A stretch of 15,768 bases of DNA from assembly GCA_029960905.1 (NCBI GenBank), contig JASBVU010000007.1, positions 1 to 15,768 on the forward strand, in the 5' to 3' direction. Position numbers and translations under genes: made by a program. Positions 15,420 to 15,768 of this stretch are shown here, piece after piece. Origin of the DNA: Thermoanaerobacterium sp. GTDB lineage: Bacteria; Bacillota; Thermoanaerobacteria; Thermoanaerobacterales; Thermoanaerobacteraceae. The notes beneath the pieces are model-generated. The model did not search any database. It had not been told where the DNA came from and saw nothing but the letters and a program-made list of their open reading frames with translations. Every line of letters begins with the position of its first letter. Within the stretch, counting starts at the first letter, position 1.

Positions 15420-15453
15420 AACGCAAAAATTTAACTTAACATAATTTTGCGTT
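15420..15453. repeat. 9-bp perfect inverted repeat across the flbD 3' end
   Basis: AACGCAAAA at 15420-15428 is mirrored exactly by TTTTGCGTT at 15445-15453, with a 16-base AT-rich spacer that holds the flbD stop codon. In the minus-strand transcript this could form a short hairpin at the end of flbD. No U-run follows on either strand, so it is not a classic intrinsic terminator. A role in RNA processing or in separating flbD and fliL expression is possible but not shown; with only three G-C pairs the stem may be unstable in a thermophile. Confidence 0.5.
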
Positions 15454-15616
15454 TATACTCTATGACTTTTCTTATAATATCATCTTTTTTTTCCTTCACA
15501 ACGACTTTTTTACCACTAATCAAGCTGATAACAGTGTCCGGCGTCTCCTCAATAAATTCTATCATATCGGCATTGACGATAAATTCATCTCCATTTAGTT
15601 TTGTAACACTTATCAC
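15431..15616 (-). CDS. flbD: FlbD-family protein, GTG start
   Basis: A 61-residue protein of the small FlbD family found after flgE in Gram-positive and spirochaete flagellar operons. The N-terminus MISVTKLNGDEFIVNADMIE (1-20) and the SGKKVVVKE block (34-42) are the family hallmarks. It has no membrane segment. Function is not established; it is conserved with motility genes, and this is not the unrelated Caulobacter transcription factor also called FlbD. The start codon is GTG at 15616; an AGAGGG site lies about 8 bases upstream, and no in-frame ATG precedes it. The gene follows flgE by 37 bases. Its 3' end lies inside an inverted repeat. Confidence 0.92.
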   Translation of the reverse strand: MISVTKLNGDEFIVNADMIEFIEETPDTVISLISGKKVVVKEKKDDIIRKVIEYKRKIMLS

Positions 15617-15653
15617 TTAGCAATCCCTCTTAACATATTAAAAGTAAGTCAAA

Positions 15654-15768
15654 CTACCTTTTTAAATTCACCAAATCTTGTAATATTTCATCAGACGTAG
15701 TTATGACCTTCGCATTTGCTTCAAAACCTCTCTGAGTTGTAATCATGTTGGCAAATTCATTTGCAAGA
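15654..15768 (-). CDS. flgE: Flagellar hook protein FlgE, C-terminal 37 residues (5' part beyond the window)
   Basis: Reading leftward from the window edge, an open frame encodes 37 residues and ends at a TAG at 15654-15656. It contains LANEFANMITTQRGFEANAK and ends DEILQDLVNLKR, the helical C-terminus shared by axial hook/rod proteins, which packs in the D0 core of the hook. FlgE, FlgF and FlgG all end similarly. FlgE is chosen because flbD follows directly, as in the usual flgD-flgE-flbD order of Gram-positive operons. The start and most of the gene lie to the right of the window. Confidence 0.85.
   Translation of the reverse strand, partial: LANEFANMITTQRGFEANAKVITTSDEILQDLVNLKR

Noticed and set aside
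15564..15597. GCCGATAT on the minus strand inside flbD with a TAAA upstream, a possible sigma-28 promoter for fliL onward
   Set aside because: The spacer between the two elements is 22 bases, far longer than the 15-16 expected, and both lie in the flbD coding sequence.
1..15768. CRISPR arrays, tRNA or rRNA genes, insertion sequences, phage genes or defence systems
   Set aside because: Reading through the window showed no regularly spaced repeats, no RNA-gene structure, no transposase or integrase motifs, and continuous flagellar/chemotaxis coding on one strand.

Overview
The window is an AT-rich stretch (roughly one third G+C) from the flagellar/chemotaxis (fla/che) operon of a Gram-positive bacterium. 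The gene order, FliY in place of FliN, FlbD, the CheC/CheD pair and strong purine-rich ribosome binding sites all point to a clostridial Firmicute. I think a thermophilic anaerobe of the Thermoanaerobacterium/Thermoanaerobacter type is most likely, but I infer that from general likeness, not from a search. Every supported gene is on the minus strand, so transcription runs from high to low coordinates. Genes are packed with overlaps or gaps of at most 60 bases. I see no internal terminator or convincing internal promoter.

In transcription order, the right end (15768 to 12856) holds the C-terminal end of the hook protein gene flgE, then flbD, fliL, fliM and fliY: hook completion, a stator-associated membrane protein and the rotor switch. 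The middle (12837 to 9208) holds cheY, fliO, fliP, fliQ, fliR and flhB, that is the response regulator followed by the membrane parts of the flagellar type III export gate. Next (9197 to 4692) come flhA (export gate), flhF and flhG (GTPase/ATPase pair that sets flagellar site and number) and a YcgR-like PilZ-domain gene. The left end (4669 to 1) holds cheA, cheW, cheC, cheD, the flagellar sigma factor sigD, and the N-terminal 125 residues of a FapA/DUF342-family gene that runs off the window.

Together the genes encode the switch, its signalling input (CheA-CheW kinase, CheY, and the CheY-P phosphatases CheC and FliY, with CheD as receptor deamidase and CheC partner), the export gate that builds rod, hook and filament, the placement system, a probable cyclic-di-GMP brake, and the sigma factor for late flagellar genes.

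I found no new system here: this is a conventional fla/che operon. Departures from the better-known Bacillus/Clostridium layouts are the absence of motA/motB between flbD and fliL (where an inverted repeat and an orphan Shine-Dalgarno-like sequence lie), a PilZ gene instead of cheB between flhG and cheA, a FapA-family gene instead of swrB after sigD, and three consecutive non-ATG starts (flhB TTG, flhA TTG, flhF GTG). No RNA genes, CRISPR arrays, insertion sequences or other mobile elements were seen, and no stretch over 300 bases lacks a gene.
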